DNA from: Pseudofabraea citricarpa | Taxonomy: Eukaryota; Ascomycota; Leotiomycetes; Helotiales; Dermateaceae | NCBI GenBank assembly: GCA_029641185.1 | Contig: JAPWGK010000007.1 | Location: 1,426,001-1,490,000, forward strand | Direction of reading: 5' to 3' | DNA: 64,000 nucleotides | Shown here: in pieces, positions 25,139-35,469 of the stretch | How positions within the stretch are numbered: position 1 is the first letter of the stretch | Layout of the letters: every line of letters begins with the position of its first letter | Position numbers and translations under genes: made by a program | Notes under the pieces: generated by a model | Seen by the model: only the letters and a program-made list of their open reading frames with translations | What the model was told of the DNA's origin: nothing | Database searches by the model: none

Positions 25139-26282
25139 AATGATGAGTTTCTAATTCATGCATAAAATTTAACAAAAAGAAAATGCGGTAGATTAAACAA
25201 CAGACAGATTGAAAGTCATTGCATAATAGTAGGATTGGGCTAGATAACTGGAAATCTGCTTAGGGTGGAATTGGAATTCACGAGAGAAACGGGATAAAGT
25301 CCACGTAACACACATTCTAGAGTTTATCTGTCTTACTAACAATTTAGATAAGATCGAAACAGAAAATAAGAAAAGAAAGAACAAATACGAAGAATACGAC
25401 AAAGATAAGATCGAAGAGATCAAAGCAAGCTTGACGACGGCCTCCCGCAAGCTCCAAAATGCGGGCCAGCGGACAAGATCCGAAACTGGAAGAGGTGTGT
25501 GGGGGAACAAGCGATGACCGATTCCTTGCCTAAACGAGGGCCCGCTGCTCACTGCTTACAGGAGAAAAGCGCGTCATGTCGTGTCATGTTGTGCTGTCTG
25601 GAATGGACAACAACAACTTAGCCACCGCCTGCTTGCTTGCTTCCGCACAAAGATACAGTACTGATTGACATTCAGCTCAGCCATCAAGTGAGCTGCAGGT
25701 TGGTACAGTACAGTAGCTGGGAGGTGCTCGCGAAAAAGTTACCAATCAGCACCCGCCGTTTAGCCCGTATGCACAGGCATGATGACAGGAGTGAGGAGCG
25801 GGGATGGGCTAAGAAATTGGAAAGTCCCAAGAGACTGGTTACGCTTGCATGTGTCAGCGTGCATCATTCGGCGCTGTTCTACTGGCAGGGGGGATAGATG
25901 GGAGTGGAGGAACAGTATGATGATTTTATGATTTCGTATAACTCTCGTCGTAATAAACGAAGAAGTAAAAATACCCAAAAGAAAAAAAGAAAACAGGTTT
26001 AGTCCGTTGATCTGAAAAAGATAAGACTTTGTTGCAATTTGTTAAAGATATATAAGGTGACGTTGTATAGAATTTCTCTCAATCTGCTTCTCTCGAAACA
26101 TAATCTGACAATCAAACAAACACGCTGAAATATTTTTTGCCTACATAACATTGGAGCGTCTCTCTAAGCAACTTTTATATTTTTATTGATAGAGTGTAAG
26201 GGAGCTCAATCACTCTGGATTTCAGAATTGCTGTTTCGAAACTTCTGTTCCCTGAAAATTCCTCAAAATACCGAATCATACA
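25139..26282. promoter_or_regulatory. Divergent intergenic promoter region (ABC transporter / oxidoreductase)
   Basis: 1.14 kb between divergent starts. A TATATAA element lies at 26049-26055, followed by GGTGACG, about 230 bp before the oxidoreductase ATG. Near 25560-25595 a short motif (GTCATGTCGTG/GTCATGTTGTG) is repeated. No gene is seen. Confidence 0.5.
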
Positions 26283-27362
26283 ATGCCTCACGTTCTCACC
26301 ATCCGAGAGAAGAAACCCAAGGCCGGAAAGGTCTACTATCCCCTCCAACTCAACCTCATACCCAAGCCCTCCCCGGGCCCAAACGAGCTTCTAGTCAAGA
26401 TACACGCTGCAGCTCTAAACCATCGTGACTTCTACATCCGTCAGCATCTGTACATGGGAATCTCCTTTCAAACCCCTCTACTTTCCGACGGCTACGGCAC
26501 CGCTATCGAAGCAGGTCCCGGCTGTGCATCTGACTTACTTCACCGGAAGGTTCTGCTCACGCCCTGTCGAGGATGGGATACGAACCCAGATGGCCCAGAA
26601 GACTACTCCAAGTTCAGTGCCATCGGTGGTACTGAGCCCTATCATCTGGGAACCGCTCAGGATTATATCGTGGTGCACGAGTCCGAGGTCGAGCCCTGTC
26701 CCGAGCACCTCAGCGCCGTGGAAGGTGCCGCACTACCGGTGGTTGGACTGACGGCCTGGCGGGCGCTGGTGACCAAGTCCGGAAATGCCAAAGCCGGACA
26801 CAACATCCTTGTTACGGGCATCGGAGGTGGTGTAGCACTACAGGTGCTTCAGTTCGGTATCGCTCTAGGCTGCAATATCTACGTGACTTCCGGAGACGAG
26901 AGCAAGATCTCCAAGGCACAGCAGCTGGGTGCCAAAGGAGGCGTGGTGTATACAAGTGATGACTGGGAGAAGACTCTGAGCAAGATGTTGCCGACTGAGC
27001 GACCCTACCTAGATGCGATTATCGATGGAGCTGGTGGTGATATTGTGGGTAAAGCGATCAACATCTTGAAGCCGGGAGGAGTGATTTCTTGTTATGGAAT
27101 GACAGTTGCACCTGTCATGGACTGGCTGATGCTTGCTGTGTTGAAGAATATCGAATTGAAGGGAAGCACGCTGGGATCGAGGGTTGAATTTCGAGACATG
27201 GTCGATTTTGTGAGAGAAAAGAAGATCCGACCTGTCATCAGTCGGACGGTCAAGGGACTGGATTGTTTAGATGCTATTGATGGTCTATTCGAGGACATGC
27301 GAGGTAATAAGCAATTTGGCAAGTTGGTGATTGAGATTTCCGAAGAGAATATAGAGTTGTAG
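26283..27362 (+). CDS. Medium-chain dehydrogenase/reductase (zinc-type alcohol dehydrogenase-like / quinone reductase-like)
   Basis: Intronless, 359 residues. The N-terminal GroES-like domain includes PGPNELLVKIHAAALNHRDF. The Rossmann domain carries NILVTGIGGGVALQVLQF (about residues 177-195), the NAD(P)H-binding glycine motif. A later stretch, DAIIDGAGGDIVGKAINILKPGG, is typical of MDR enzymes. The classic catalytic-zinc ligands are not evident (LNHRDFY replaces the C-G-T-D signature), so a zinc-independent quinone or enoyl reductase is more likely than a true alcohol dehydrogenase. It lies between the ABC transporter and the RTA1 gene. In fungal clusters such enzymes often act as trans-enoyl reductases, but this PKS has its own ER domain, so a tailoring or detoxifying role is as plausible. 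Confidence 0.85.
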   Translation: MPHVLTIREKKPKAGKVYYPLQLNLIPKPSPGPNELLVKIHAAALNHRDFYIRQHLYMGISFQTPLLSDGYGTAIEAGPGCASDLLHRKVLLTPCRGWDTNPDGPEDYSKFSAIGGTEPYHLGTAQDYIVVHESEVEPCPEHLSAVEGAALPVVGLTAWRALVTKSGNAKAGHNILVTGIGGGVALQVLQFGIALGCNIYVTSGDESKISKAQQLGAKGGVVYTSDDWEKTLSKMLPTERPYLDAIIDGAGGDIVGKAINILKPGGVISCYGMTVAPVMDWLMLAVLKNIELKGSTLGSRVEFRDMVDFVREKKIRPVISRTVKGLDCLDAIDGLFEDMRGNKQFGKLVIEISEENIEL

Positions 27363-28234
27363 AGCTGTCAATTTAATCACCTGACTCGCTCTTCGAGAGA
27401 ACATCATGGAGATACCGTAATATCATGAATTGAAATTGTGAATTTAGGAATTTATTATGTGATACTGTGTTCCCCACGCTCAAAGAAATTAGTAGAACTA
27501 GGCTCAACCGGGTTGGTATGGGTGACCTGTCATTTACAGGAGTTCCGGGTCGTAGGGCCGCCCGCGGGTTTTTAGCGAGGAGGCCAAGTACCACGAACTC
27601 TATTGGAAATGACAGTTTTTGTGATCAAAAGGAGGCTGGCTTAGCCAGTAGATAAACTTGCGGTCAGGAGATAGGGTTGGCAGGGGGGGTTTACAAGGTT
27701 ACAAAGGAGGAGTGGTACAGCAGTAGCCAAGAGCTAAGGTAGGAAATATGCGAAGCGATGATGGATCCATTGAGGGTACCGTAGGTAGGTAAGCCTTTAA
27801 ATGGGATAGTGTTTGTTGCTGAAGTGGCAATGAAGCTAGGCGGAGAAGCATCATGTCTATCCAGGAAAAAGTTATTATGTTTGTCTCGAGTGTGACATAA
27901 TGTATGACATACATTTTGCAGGCGAGCAAAGCTGGTATCAAGTCAGAATCAAATTATTGTAATTCTTACCTTGTAGGAGTGACTTAGGTCTGGCATGTGC
28001 TACAAGTGACGTCTGTTGGGACGGCGTCCCAATCCAATCAATCCAATCTGGTTAAACAGACGAGAGACAAACGGCAACGGCAGTAATATGAACCTCTTCT
28101 CCAATTCTCTCCATCTTGTACGCCTCTCCCACCTCCTTTAACGCCCATTTGTGCACCATCATCCACTAACCCCGACGCCTTTCGTCGAAGTGCCTTTCTT
28201 TCCAATCATACTTTCTTTTTTCCTCGCCGCTAAA
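27363..28234. other. Intergenic, RTA1 promoter side
   Basis: 872 bp. A pyrimidine-rich stretch from about 28090 to 28230 precedes the RTA1-family start. No gene is seen. Confidence 0.5.
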
Positions 28235-29272
28235 ATGTCCGACAGTCCCTACACAAACTGCACCAAAGTCTCCCCCGAATGCCCTGTCGTGGCTAATCTC
28301 TACGGCTACTCTCCGGACCTCGCCGCCAACGTCACTTTTACCGTCTTCTTCGGTATCTGTTTTATTGTTCATGTCGTTACCGGTGTTTGGTATCGCACCT
28401 GGACCTTCATGGCGGCCTTGGGCTTGGGTTGTCTTTGTGAATGTGCCGGCTACGTAGGTCGTGTCATGATGCACTACAATGTCTGGAACGAGGTTGGCTT
28501 TCAGATGCAACTCTCCTGCTTGATTCAAGGGCCGAGTTATCTCGCAGCCGGCATCTACCTCACGCTGAAACACGTTGTCCTGAATATCGACCGGCGGTAT
28601 TCGCGTGTGAAGCCAGCTTGGTACACATGGATCTTTATTTCGTGCGACTGTATCTCTCTGAGCTTGCAGGCTGCTGGCGGTGGTATTGCGGCGGCAAACA
28701 ACAACGATCTTCTCGATCTGGGCACCAATGTGATGATTGCTGGTATCATCTTCCAAGCTGCCGTCCTTGTCTTCTTTGGTTACTTCCTCGTCGAGTACTT
28801 CGTTCGAATCTTCCGTCATCGCGACGAACTCGAAGCTCGCACTATCTTGGAGTCACGACGTTTTCACTGGTTTATGACCGCTATTGTCGTTAGTTACTTG
28901 GGTATTTTCATTCGATGTGTATACCGTATTCCGGAACTTTTAGAAGGCTGGGGGAGTCCACTCATGAGGCATGAGCTCCCATTTATCATCCTCGAAGGCG
29001 TCATGATTTGTCTGTCTACTCTCGCACTGACGGTTGGCCATCCCGGTTGGTGCTTTCCTGCCATGGTTAACAGATCGAAAGACAAAAAGGAGAAGAACGG
29101 TAAGTCACCTACTGTCAAGGGAGAAGAGGGTTGGCAATCAACTGGAGTAGACACTTATGCCTTTCAGGACCTGGAACCGAGGGGAACACAACATGAGACG
29201 TCGTTATCGCAGAGAAGGCTTATGGGCGAGGGCGAAGAGAATTATTCTAAGGATATGAATCGGTATTTGTAG
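28235..29272 (+). CDS. RTA1-family seven-helix membrane protein (lipid-translocating exporter-like)
   Basis: Intronless, 345 residues. An N-terminal Asn/Cys-containing extracellular segment (NCTKVSPECP) precedes about seven hydrophobic segments. Family hallmarks are visible: YGYSPDLAAN at the start, LGLGCLCECAGYVGR, LIQGPSYLAAGIYLTLK, the QAAGGGIAA loop, IFIRCVYRIPELLEGWGSPL, and EGVMICLSTLALTVGHPG near the end, followed by a charged cytoplasmic tail. RTA1/RSB1 relatives in yeasts are linked to lipid translocation and resistance to toxic amphiphiles. Here it sits between the oxidoreductase and the C-A gene on the same strand, so a self-resistance role is reasonable but inferred. The ATG at 28235 was chosen over an upstream frame extension because the family starts close to the NCTxxSPECP segment. 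Confidence 0.88.
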   Translation: MSDSPYTNCTKVSPECPVVANLYGYSPDLAANVTFTVFFGICFIVHVVTGVWYRTWTFMAALGLGCLCECAGYVGRVMMHYNVWNEVGFQMQLSCLIQGPSYLAAGIYLTLKHVVLNIDRRYSRVKPAWYTWIFISCDCISLSLQAAGGGIAAANNNDLLDLGTNVMIAGIIFQAAVLVFFGYFLVEYFVRIFRHRDELEARTILESRRFHWFMTAIVVSYLGIFIRCVYRIPELLEGWGSPLMRHELPFIILEGVMICLSTLALTVGHPGWCFPAMVNRSKDKKEKNGKSPTVKGEEGWQSTGVDTYAFQDLEPRGTQHETSLSQRRLMGEGEENYSKDMNRYL

Positions 29273-29708
29273 TTTCATAATAGCCAAAATATAAAGTAAT
29301 TAGATGAATACAGTACAACTTAGAAGTGAGGCGAGTTGTATACTTAATCATTATCTGACACTTCAAGTTCTAGTCTTTGAATATTCTTAATATTGCATTA
29401 ATGAAAATTATTGTTTGATTGATTTTAATGCGAGAACGATAATGTTACTCCCGCCGCTTCTTCCTACCTCCCTAAAAAATGATATAAATTGGAATAAAAA
29501 CGTGTAATATATGTAAGCCAATTTACAGAGAAATTAGTCATAAAAATTGAACAGGATACATTTTTTAATGATTTAGCAGCACCTATTTAAACAGAACCTC
29601 AGTAAATTCCATGCTTCGGTCGAAACATTGTATTTTATGATAGCACGAGGAGATTGAGTCAAACCACAACTCTCTACATTCCAGCCTGACAAGACTTTAC
29701 CTTCTAAG
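29273..29708. promoter_or_regulatory. Intergenic, promoter of the C-A gene
   Basis: 436 bp, A/T-rich. No distinct element can be assigned. The second in-frame ATG of the downstream gene (29727) has an ideal Kozak context (GCCACCATG). Confidence 0.45.
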
Positions 29709-32624
29709 ATGTTTCCCCCCGCCACCATGTCGCGAGCTGAAGTCGACGACTCGACATTCACCGAAATCGCCGAAGCATGTAATGTTTCTGCAAGCCAGAT
29801 TGAGGATATCTACGACTGTCTTCCGCAGCAACTCGACCAGATAGCCGAAAAACGATCAGAGCAATTCCAATTCGTGCTTTCATTCGGCCCAGCAGCTGAT
29901 CCGGATCGGTGGTGCGAAGCTCTGCGACAAATTGTCTCGTTGAATGCTGTCTTGCGCACTCGGTTTGTCCACTGTCGACGTGGGATCGTGCAGGTCATCA
30001 CGAACGAAGAGCATGTTACCGAGCGCCAGTCTGGAGATGTTGAGCAATATCTACGCGATGAACAGACGCACCGTCTCGGTTTGGGAGTGCCCCTCTTCCA
30101 GTCCACCTTCATCGACAGGCATTTCGTCGCGACGATACATCATGCTATCATGGATTACTGGTCTGTAACCACATTTCTCAAAGAGGACGTCGCGCGTGTG
30201 TATTTCGGCCACGCGCCGATTCAGCGTCCCGCGTTTAAAGAATTTGTGGCACACTGTTTGAATATCGATGAATCGGAGGCAAAGTCTTTCTGGGCGTCCC
30301 GATTCAAAGGTGTACCAGCCATCTTCCCGAAAATCAATCCTCAATACTCCCCTCATCCAAGCGGGGAAGAGACAAGGAAGGTAATATTGGATCGTATTGG
30401 CAATGGCGTCTCTCCTGCCCACGTACCATGGTTCACTGAGGCTGCGTGGGCTCTGACTGCTGCCAGGTATGCAGACAGTGAGAGTGTTGGGTATGGCCTT
30501 GTTCTGTCTGGCCGATCGTCTTCTCTTAATGGAATTGAATCAAGTTTAGGGCCTGCAGTTGTTGAAGTCCCAGTTCAGGTCAATCTCCAGCGCAACATGA
30601 CCGTTGAACGATTTATCATGGACCGAGCTACATCGCTACGCCAGCTTCAAGCACACCCTGCTCTGCAGTACGGCAATGCAAAAATCAGTAAAGTGAACGA
30701 GGCAGCACATACTGCTTCGGGCTTTCAAACCCTACTCAATATTGTCCCCGCGATGCCGATAAGTCTACCGACGTCAACAGAAGGGTCAGATGTAACATTC
30801 GAACGCATGGTCTGGCGTGCCCGAGGATCCTTTAGCCTCATGCTGCAATGCAACATCCATGACGATGGCATATTGGTTGAAAGCAGGTACGACCCGGAGA
30901 TTCTTTGTGAAGACCAACTGCGTCGGATTCTGAATCAGTTTGAACATATGCTACAGGTACTGATGGGGGCTCCGATGCACATGAAGCTGGATAATCTACA
31001 GCGCTTGAATCGATTTGATCATGCAGAGATCCTTTCGTGGAACAAAATTGTCCCTGAGCCTGTGGAAGGGTGCCTTCATGAGCTTTTCATTGCTCAAGCC
31101 CGAGCGCAACCTGAAGCTATAGCTGTTGAAGCCAGCGATGGAAATGCAACTTATAGAGAACTGGACGAAATGTCAGGCCGGCTTGCTCACGAATTGTACA
31201 GGAGAGGCGTATTACCTAGGAGTCCAGTAGCTTTCATCATAGAGAAGTCACTCTGGACCATCGTCGCTATACTCGGCATCCTGAAAGCAGGCGGAGCATG
31301 CGTTCCTATCGACAAAGATGATCCTTACCATCGAAAAGCAAACATTATCTCCAACTCAAACATAAAGAATATCCTAACTTCATCTAAGGAGTATTCAGGA
31401 TCGCTTGATCTCGCACCAGACGTCTTCGTCGTCAGTGCTGAATCTATTGCCGCGCTGCCAGCAGTTGCTCGCACGCTTAATATTGGGATGAGGTCTTCGA
31501 AAGATCTAGCATACATCATCTTTACCAGTGGCAGCACGGGAATTCCAAAAGGCGTCATGCTGGAGCATCGAGGTTTGGTTTCTCAACTGACCTCACTGGC
31601 TCGCCGATTCGGCTGGCAACCAGGCTGTCGAATGCTCCAGTTCGCCGCTCATGCGTCGAATATTAGCATATCTGAGATTTTTGGGGTGCTCCTGTTTGGT
31701 GGCTGTCTTTGTCTGCCATCTCAAGAAGTACAGACTTCGAATCTCTCCGCCTTCATTGCTTCCAACAATGTAAACTGGGCGATGTTGACCCCTACTGTAC
31801 TTCGTGGTATGTCGCCCAGTGACGTGCCTAGTTTACAGTCGCTGCTCTCCTTTGGCGATCCCATTGACGCTGAAGTATCTAAGCTTTGGGCTGAATCACT
31901 TAATTTCTTCAATGGCTGGGAAGCATGCGAAGCCTCGGCTTTGAGTACCGTAGCAGAAGTGATACCTACTTCTCACTGCCCCGACAGTATCGGTACACCA
32001 GTGGGGTGTGCAGTCTGGCTAGTGAACCCCCAAAACATCCAAGAGCTTGTTTCAATCGGCAGTGTTGGAGAATTGTTGATTGAGGGTCCCGGTGTAGCTA
32101 GAGGCTATGTGAATGAAGAAACAAAGACGGCATCATCTTTTATACCGCCACCTTTATGGGCATCTTCATCTGGTAGGACAGTAACACAATTTTACCGCAC
32201 CGGTGACCTGGCAAAGTATAATCCCGACGGCAGTATTGCCTTCATCGGTCGACTATCTAATCGAATCAAGTACAGCGGCCAGATAGTTCAGCTCGAAGAG
32301 GTCGAGAATGTAATTGCGAGCTGCGAGGAAGTGAGGGACGTTGTCACATTGTCAAAGATATCTGCTGGCCGTACACAACTGGTCGCTGTTGTCTGCTTAG
32401 CTGATCCTCATTTACCGCAAAAGGAATTCCTCCGGGAGTTATCTGATGGCTACGCAAAACTCGTAGAGGAACGCCTCAGTGCTGTTCGCATTGATGCGAG
32501 GTCTAAGCTGCCTTTGGATAGGCTCCCTGCGATCTGGCACACTGTTGAACAGTTACCTCGAACGGGATCAGGGAAGTTAGATAGAGTTGCTGTTCGTGCG
32601 TGGTTGAGTACATTGCATTCTTAA
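29709..32624 (+). CDS. NRPS-like condensation-adenylation (C-A) didomain protein lacking a carrier domain
   Basis: Intronless, 971 residues from 29709 (965 if the better-context ATG at 29727 is used). Residues about 20-440 form a condensation domain with an intact HHAIMDY (HHxxxD) motif near 144-150. Residues about 455-970 form an adenylation domain. A3 YIIFTSGSTGIPKGV (from about 602), A7 YRTGDL and A10 TGSGKLDR with the catalytic Lys near 956 are intact. A4 reads FAAHASNIS, so the Asp that normally grips the substrate alpha-amino group (GrsA Asp235 position) is Asn, near residue 651. A5 reads NGWEACE instead of N-YGPTE. A8 is also divergent (GRLSNRIKYSGQ). The protein ends 15 residues after the A10 Lys, so there is no thiolation or release domain. 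It lies between RTA1 and the PKS on the same strand. It may load a non-alpha-amino acid or act in trans on the PKS product. Confidence 0.9.
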   Translation: MFPPATMSRAEVDDSTFTEIAEACNVSASQIEDIYDCLPQQLDQIAEKRSEQFQFVLSFGPAADPDRWCEALRQIVSLNAVLRTRFVHCRRGIVQVITNEEHVTERQSGDVEQYLRDEQTHRLGLGVPLFQSTFIDRHFVATIHHAIMDYWSVTTFLKEDVARVYFGHAPIQRPAFKEFVAHCLNIDESEAKSFWASRFKGVPAIFPKINPQYSPHPSGEETRKVILDRIGNGVSPAHVPWFTEAAWALTAARYADSESVGYGLVLSGRSSSLNGIESSLGPAVVEVPVQVNLQRNMTVERFIMDRATSLRQLQAHPALQYGNAKISKVNEAAHTASGFQTLLNIVPAMPISLPTSTEGSDVTFERMVWRARGSFSLMLQCNIHDDGILVESRYDPEILCEDQLRRILNQFEHMLQVLMGAPMHMKLDNLQRLNRFDHAEILSWNKIVPEPVEGCLHELFIAQARAQPEAIAVEASDGNATYRELDEMSGRLAHELYRRGVLPRSPVAFIIEKSLWTIVAILGILKAGGACVPIDKDDPYHRKANIISNSNIKNILTSSKEYSGSLDLAPDVFVVSAESIAALPAVARTLNIGMRSSKDLAYIIFTSGSTGIPKGVMLEHRGLVSQLTSLARRFGWQPGCRMLQFAAHASNISISEIFGVLLFGGCLCLPSQEVQTSNLSAFIASNNVNWAMLTPTVLRGMSPSDVPSLQSLLSFGDPIDAEVSKLWAESLNFFNGWEACEASALSTVAEVIPTSHCPDSIGTPVGCAVWLVNPQNIQELVSIGSVGELLIEGPGVARGYVNEETKTASSFIPPPLWASSSGRTVTQFYRTGDLAKYNPDGSIAFIGRLSNRIKYSGQIVQLEEVENVIASCEEVRDVVTLSKISAGRTQLVAVVCLADPHLPQKEFLRELSDGYAKLVEERLSAVRIDARSKLPLDRLPAIWHTVEQLPRTGSGKLDRVAVRAWLSTLHS

Positions 32625-35469
32625 ATTCTAATTTGAAGTCATTTGGTCTGTTTATGCAAATTTCGCACAGCTTTATATCGCAAACCCCCCCTGAGATAGT
32701 TTTCCAGAAATAGCTTTACTTGAAATTTACATCTCATACTATATCAACATTCAGTTTTTGTTATTATTCAAGATAAAACTATTCTTGCTTGTTTTGAACT
32801 TTTAACTTAGTGAAATGCAAAATGTTAGGGACCATAACCTCTATTACAAAGATGATTGTCAAAGTAAACAAAATACTGGTTTACTGATTTACTATATAGT
32901 TACAAATCTATAACTTAATAACCAAAGAAAAGATGAACGTTATTAGCATAAATCTGTTAATTGTATTTTAACAAGTGCTGAATAAGTAATTACCAACTAC
33001 GGAATCGTAATAAGTTACCATGAGTTAAGCGACTAGTGAAACGTGGAGTTGAGATTTCACGAGCAAAATATCCACTAAACGCCGATCCGGTCGGTAGAAG
33101 TTGTTATTACAAATTTTTTACCTGTCAACATACTAGGATACGATTAGCTAGGATTACAGTTAGCCAAAATTGTGGTCATCGCCGATTAAACGCATCGGAA
33201 GATCTGAAATAACCACCGAGTATCGCGATCGGCTTTTTTTTGAGTTGTACAGTGGCTGGCTCAGCACGACCAGAACGGGTTGTATTAAGCGGAGAATATG
33301 CGCGCACGTACTTGCGGGAATAACCTTGACCCCACGAGGTATAGCAGCTAGCTAACGAGATTTACTTTTTTCTTTCTTTGTTTTACTTCTTCGTTGTCAT
33401 CACCGTGCTTGTATCTACTCAACTTATTCTTTGTTCACGGCGATTCCTCTCGGCGATCACGCAACGTTACGTCGCTTAGCATAGCACCGCATGGCATTTA
33501 CTCTTTTAGTGGAACACTTTGGACACGAGACGGGAATGCACAGAAAGTGGGGAGCATGACACCGGGAGAGAAGAGATAATAGATAAAAGTGTGGGGGTTG
33601 CGGCTGCGGCTGTACAGTAGCTACGGCTGCAATGCTATTACAGTGCATGCTATGCCATGCAACTCAGATTCGGGTTGATGCACGGCACAGCAATCGGGCA
33701 GTTCCTTTGTTGCCTAGTTACTTATCGATGATCCCTACCGGTATTGCTGTATCTCTTGACGTGCATCGCCCGATCGCATCATTACTAGATGGGAATAGTG
33801 GCGTCTGCAAGGCGATAACATGTTGTGGATTTCATTCCATGGCACGGGCAATCGGCACCGGCACATTTACCAAGTATTCGGGCGGTCGTCTGATGATCGC
33901 TTGTCGGTTGTCGTCAGCAGAGGCATTTTCTGCTCGCTTGCATGATTCTGTCGTTAAAAGTCGTACGATACTGTTAGTTGTATCATTTTTGTTCCTCCAT
34001 CGAAGCTTGGGAGATTCAATCGACTTGGCTAAGGTGTTGCGGAAGCATGTTGGCGATGATATATCAATTGAATTACGAATTAGTTATAACTAGTTAAACG
34101 ATAGATAAGATAATTAACTACCTCGTGATAGCACATAATGCGGTTGGGCAGCTCATCACATGAGCTATTTTTTCGTATGGTGAATTTAAATTTATCCTTT
34201 CTTATTTCAAAATAAACAGATAAAGTAAGTTATTAAAAGTCAATTTTAGTTTTGGGTTTCTAGTCTGCTAAGCAAACTAAATTGTGGTATTTTCAATGTT
34301 TATCTTTTGCTGAATATAAGTTTTAGTTTTATTTTTATTAAATTATATATATTGAGCTTGCTTATACGAGGTGAAGATAGAATCTCGAAAACAAGTTGTT
34401 GTATAAGAGACATAGCTGAGCATAATTGATTTGTCCTACAACTAGCAAACACTTGAGCCGATCCTAGCCTTTATTACCTTCAATGTCAAAACTTGGCTTA
34501 AATGACAGCTTAGTTATTATATTGTGAGCTAATGAAGCAGATGTATGCTGCAAAGTTGTGGAAAACCATTGAAACCGGATGCAACACAGACAATCCCTTC
34601 TGTATGAGTGCTCGCTAATAATTACGCCATGCGGAATATCATCCCTGTGGAAGTAGCCATCTTAGTAACAAGATGTCAAAAGAAACCTTGAATGATGCTT
34701 ACTGCATATGCTGGGAGGGAATGACTCAAGTGCGCGTCGTCAGTTGCGCTGATCCACGGACGCGGATCATTCAATGTTTCTAGAATATCTTGCCTGAATG
34801 GGTATTCCTTGTTGGCCAGATGGCAAAAGAAACCTTGAACAGATATGCTTGATGCGTGAACTAAGACCAAATGAATCGGAGGTATGCGATCAAGTTGCCG
34901 AGGAACATTGGGACATGTTTGTACTATGAGTATAGGACGAGACATGCACGTTAAAGTTACAGATAACCATTGTCCACTGAGGGGATAAGATATGATAAAT
35001 TCGTGCTTATTGGCTTTTTTTGTGAGACAGAAAACCATGCATGTGGTGTAGGGTTGCAGGAAATTTCCGAGAAGGATTTGAAATAATGGTTATGGCTTGT
35101 GCTGTGAGCGAATGATTGAGATCTGCTGGTGTAGTTACAGGGAATAATTGTAGGAACTCTGAAATAGTGTTCATGGTTTCTACCATTAGGGAATGAACTA
35201 GTTGGGGTGTTGTAAAGTGGGAGGGAATTGTTGATAGGATATATGAAATGATGGTTGAGGCTTGTACTGTACTGCGTGAAATAGGAAGGAATAATAGCCT
35301 TGTCTATCAACTTCGAAATGTGGCTATATATTGTGATAAACTGCTTGAAATCTTGATTAAACTGTTTGTAAATTTCTACCTAACATCCTTCGTCCTGCTT
35401 GACCTTGAAACCAATTTATAATCAGCGAGACCCTGCACAACAATCACTGTATAACAAGGATACAACAAC
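32625..35469. promoter_or_regulatory. Intergenic upstream of the PKS, no gene seen
   Basis: 2.85 kb, unusually long for this dense stretch. Frames such as 33632-34093 (+) lack any family signal. Degenerate direct repeats occur at 34671-34693 / 34818-34840 and near 35080 / 35244. A TTTATAAT box at 35415-35422, about 50 bp before the PKS ATG, is the best TATA candidate. Confidence 0.5.

Noticed and set aside
28166..28819. 217-codon minus-strand frame opposite the RTA1 gene
   Set aside because: Shadow of a coding strand with codon bias; no recognisable domain.
33632..34093. 153-codon plus-strand frame in the PKS upstream gap
   Set aside because: No recognisable motif or intron context and a non-ATG (TTG) start.
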